From: Alphaproteobacteria bacterium
GTDB lineage: Bacteria > Pseudomonadota > Alphaproteobacteria > UBA9219
DNA length: 64,000 nt
Direction: 5' to 3'
NCBI GenBank assembly: GCA_028866275.1
Contig: JAGWIK010000007.1
Location: 1 to 64,000 of the forward strand
The position numbers and the translations under genes are program-made. Shown in pieces: positions 61,986 to 64,000 of this stretch (position 1 is the first letter of the stretch; every line of letters begins with the position of its first letter). The notes under the pieces were generated by a model. The model had not been told where the DNA came from. It searched no databases and was given only the letters and a program-made list of their open reading frames with translations.

Positions 61986-63754
61986 CCCGGATTCCCGGCG
62001 GCAATCTTGTCTTTCTGGTGCGCATGGTGTGGCGTTACGCGGGGGATCAACGCCGCGCCCTCGCGCTGGCTTACGGGCTTTTTCTGGCGGCGAATATCGC
62101 GCTGGCGTTCCAACCGGTCATTCTGGCGCAGCTGATCGACACGGCACAGCGCGGCGGGGCAAATTTTTTGCCGCATATCGTCGCGCTTTCGGTGCTGTAT
62201 GGCGGCATTTCATTCGTGTTCTGGGGGCTGCACGGCCCGGCGCGCGTCATCGAACGCCGCGCCGCCTTTCAGGCCAGCCGCCGCTTCGTCGCCATGCTGT
62301 ACCAGACGGTCACCGAACTGCCGCTGCGCTGGCATCAGGATCACCATTCCGGCAACACCATCAACCGCATCCGCAAAGCCGAAAAGGCGTTGTTCACCTT
62401 CGGGCAGGCGCAATTCGTGCCGCTGCAAATCATCGTGCGCTTTACCGCCAGCACGGCGATGCTCGCGCTTTTCTCGCCGTGGGTGGCCGCCATTTCCGTC
62501 GCCGCCAGCCTTGCCATCCTCGCCGTGGTGCGGCATTTCGATAAAACCCTGATCCCGCTGGTTAAAAAAACCAACGACGCCGAACATCATCTCAGCAGCG
62601 CGCTGTACGACTATATCGGCAACATCGTCACCGTGCTGACCCTGCGCATGCAGGGCAACACCGGCGCCGAAATCCAGTCGCGCTATGAAGGCATCAAGGA
62701 ACCGTTCTGGCGCGAACAGGTCGTCAACGAATATAAATGGGGCTCGATGAGCCTGCTGCAAATCACGGCCCAGGCCGCGATCGTCGGCGGCTACATCGCC
62801 GTTACGGTGGCAAAGGGCGACGCGGCGGCACTGGGCGCGGCCGTGGCGATTTTCCAGTATCTGCAAATCATCATGCAGCAATTTTTCCAAGGCAGCCTGA
62901 CCTTCGAACAAATCCTGACGCAAAGCATCGATGTGCGCGGCATCGACGGCCTCGTCGCCGACCATGCCCGGTTGGTCGCGCAACATCCTCCGGTCGCGCC
63001 GCGCCCGTGGCGCATCATCGCTATCGACAACCTCAATTTCACCCATGACGAAGGCGTCGACGCGCTGCATCATTTGCGCGGCGTGTCGCTGTCGCTGCGC
63101 GCGGGGCAAAAAATCGCGCTGGTCGGCAGCAGCGGGTCGGGCAAAACGACGCTTCTGACCCTGCTGCGCGGGCTTTACGACGCGCAATCGGTCGCGCTGA
63201 CGATAGACGGCGAAGCCTTTTCATCGCTGATGCCGTTGTCGGGCTTCACGACGCTGATCCCGCAGGACAGCGAATTATTCGAAAACACCGTGCGCTATAA
63301 CCTGACTCTGGGCACAAAAACATCCGAAGCCACGGTGCGGCAGGCCCTGCATATCGCCGCCTTCGACGAAGTCCTGCCCAAATTGCCGCGCGGCATCGAC
63401 ACCGATATCCGCGAACGCGGCGTCAATCTGTCGGGCGGCCAGAAACAACGGCTGGCGCTGGCGCGGGGGCTGATCGCGGCGCGGCAATCGTCCTTGCTGT
63501 TGCTGGACGAACCGACCAGCAGCGTCGACCAAATGACCGAAGGCCTGATCTTCGACCGGCTGTTCCGCGACTATGCCGATAAAACGATCGTCGCCTCCGT
63601 GCATCGCCTGCATCTGCTGCCGCGATTCGACCATATCGTGCTGATGCGCGACGGCGTGGTGGTAGAGCAGGGCGACTTTACCGGCCTTTTGGCGCGGCAA
63701 GGCGAATTCGCGCGTCTGTGGCTGGCGCATCTGGCGCAGGTCGAGGTCGGCTAG
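61982..63754 (+). CDS. ABC exporter (permease-ATPase fusion)
   Basis: This is a half-transporter of 590 residues: membrane domain (about 20-300) and ATPase with GSSGSGKTTLLTLLRG near 382, RGVNLSGGQKQRLALARG near 480 and LLLLDEPTSSVDQ (Walker B/D-loop). It is distinct from the MsbA-like exporter at 13642 (Pro-Thr rather than Ala-Thr after the Walker B Glu). The substrate cannot be told. It is coupled to purK by a 4-base overlap, though no known link to purine synthesis exists. Confidence 0.88.
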   Translation: MTRIPGGNLVFLVRMVWRYAGDQRRALALAYGLFLAANIALAFQPVILAQLIDTAQRGGANFLPHIVALSVLYGGISFVFWGLHGPARVIERRAAFQASRRFVAMLYQTVTELPLRWHQDHHSGNTINRIRKAEKALFTFGQAQFVPLQIIVRFTASTAMLALFSPWVAAISVAASLAILAVVRHFDKTLIPLVKKTNDAEHHLSSALYDYIGNIVTVLTLRMQGNTGAEIQSRYEGIKEPFWREQVVNEYKWGSMSLLQITAQAAIVGGYIAVTVAKGDAAALGAAVAIFQYLQIIMQQFFQGSLTFEQILTQSIDVRGIDGLVADHARLVAQHPPVAPRPWRIIAIDNLNFTHDEGVDALHHLRGVSLSLRAGQKIALVGSSGSGKTTLLTLLRGLYDAQSVALTIDGEAFSSLMPLSGFTTLIPQDSELFENTVRYNLTLGTKTSEATVRQALHIAAFDEVLPKLPRGIDTDIRERGVNLSGGQKQRLALARGLIAARQSSLLLLDEPTSSVDQMTEGLIFDRLFRDYADKTIVASVHRLHLLPRFDHIVLMRDGVVVEQGDFTGLLARQGEFARLWLAHLAQVEVG

Positions 63755-63808
63755 CGGCCATTTGGCGGGCTTGTGCCCGCGCGCAGGCTTTTGTAAGCTC
63801 GGCACTGA

Positions 63809-64000
<192 letters not shown>

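Noticed and set aside
63765..63785. GCGGGC/GCCCGC hairpin between the ABC exporter and HIT genes as a terminator
   Set aside because: The stem is short and no T-run directly follows, so termination cannot be supported.

Overview
The window is a 64-kb stretch of chromosome from a moderately GC-rich alphaproteobacterium. Three things support this: a circularly permuted, two-piece tmRNA gene; a ChpT phosphotransferase gene with a perfect CtrA box (TTAA-N7-TTAAC) upstream; and a DUF6898-like small protein together with a short PutA that lacks the ribbon-helix-helix domain. The order or family cannot be fixed from this sequence alone. Genes are dense, strands alternate often, and many starts overlap the previous stop as ATGA. 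Almost everything is core metabolism or housekeeping. No phage, insertion sequence, CRISPR array, rRNA or tRNA gene was found.

Layout, left to right. (1) 0-8.5 kb: an imperfect-hairpin tandem repeat at the left edge, mlaF-mlaE lipid transport, an OmpA-domain protein with a histidine-rich insert, an MFS transporter, miaA, tatABC, serS (with an unusual insertion) and an NlpD-like amidase activator. (2) 8.5-19.8 kb: putA, sspB next to the ssrA (tmRNA) gene, a patatin-like lipase, an MsbA-type ABC exporter, an alpha/beta hydrolase, a DUF192 protein, glpX, rpmE and a 3-methyladenine glycosylase. (3) 19.7-28 kb: a large unrecognised protein with a LOG/SLOG-like C-terminus, then sucB and sucA, separated by a predicted NlpC/P60-type protein gene and terminators. 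(4) 28-38 kb: a RelE/ParE-type toxin-antitoxin pair coupled to pgeF, lepA, a TPR protein, gluQ, an outer-membrane barrel, a ferredoxin-NADP reductase with its 2Fe-2S ferredoxin, and an RhlE-like helicase with a DETD motif. (5) 38-40 kb: a scar in which the 3' end of asd is duplicated around a lone orphan membrane-protein gene. (6) 40-46.4 kb: a beta-oxidation cluster (thiolase, HAD-ECH fusion, acyl-CoA dehydrogenase). (7) 46.4-54 kb: nadK, chpT and a compact cheA-cheW-cheY-cheB-cheR operon. (8) 54-64 kb: phosphofructokinase; a Fur-box-controlled operon of an OprB-type porin, a beta-propeller protein and a Tat-exported DyP peroxidase; a degenerate GGDEF protein; purE-purK-ABC transporter; and a HIT gene cut off by the right edge.

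Several genes work together. The tmRNA tag (ANDNVDMSNVAIAA) and the SspB adaptor expected to recognise tagged proteins for ClpXP are adjacent and on the same strand. The TatABC translocase encoded here can export the twin-arginine DyP peroxidase encoded at 58 kb. The fad genes form a complete acyl-CoA oxidation cycle. glpX and phosphofructokinase give both directions of the fructose-1,6-bisphosphate step. The CtrA box between nadK and chpT suggests feedback of the CckA-ChpT-CtrA relay on its own phosphotransferase gene.

Most likely places for something undescribed: the 768-residue LOG-like protein (19743-22049), the asd-flanked orphan (38214-39270), the iron-regulated porin-propeller-DyP operon (55709-59659), and the peptidase-like gene that splits sucA from sucB (23568-24710).
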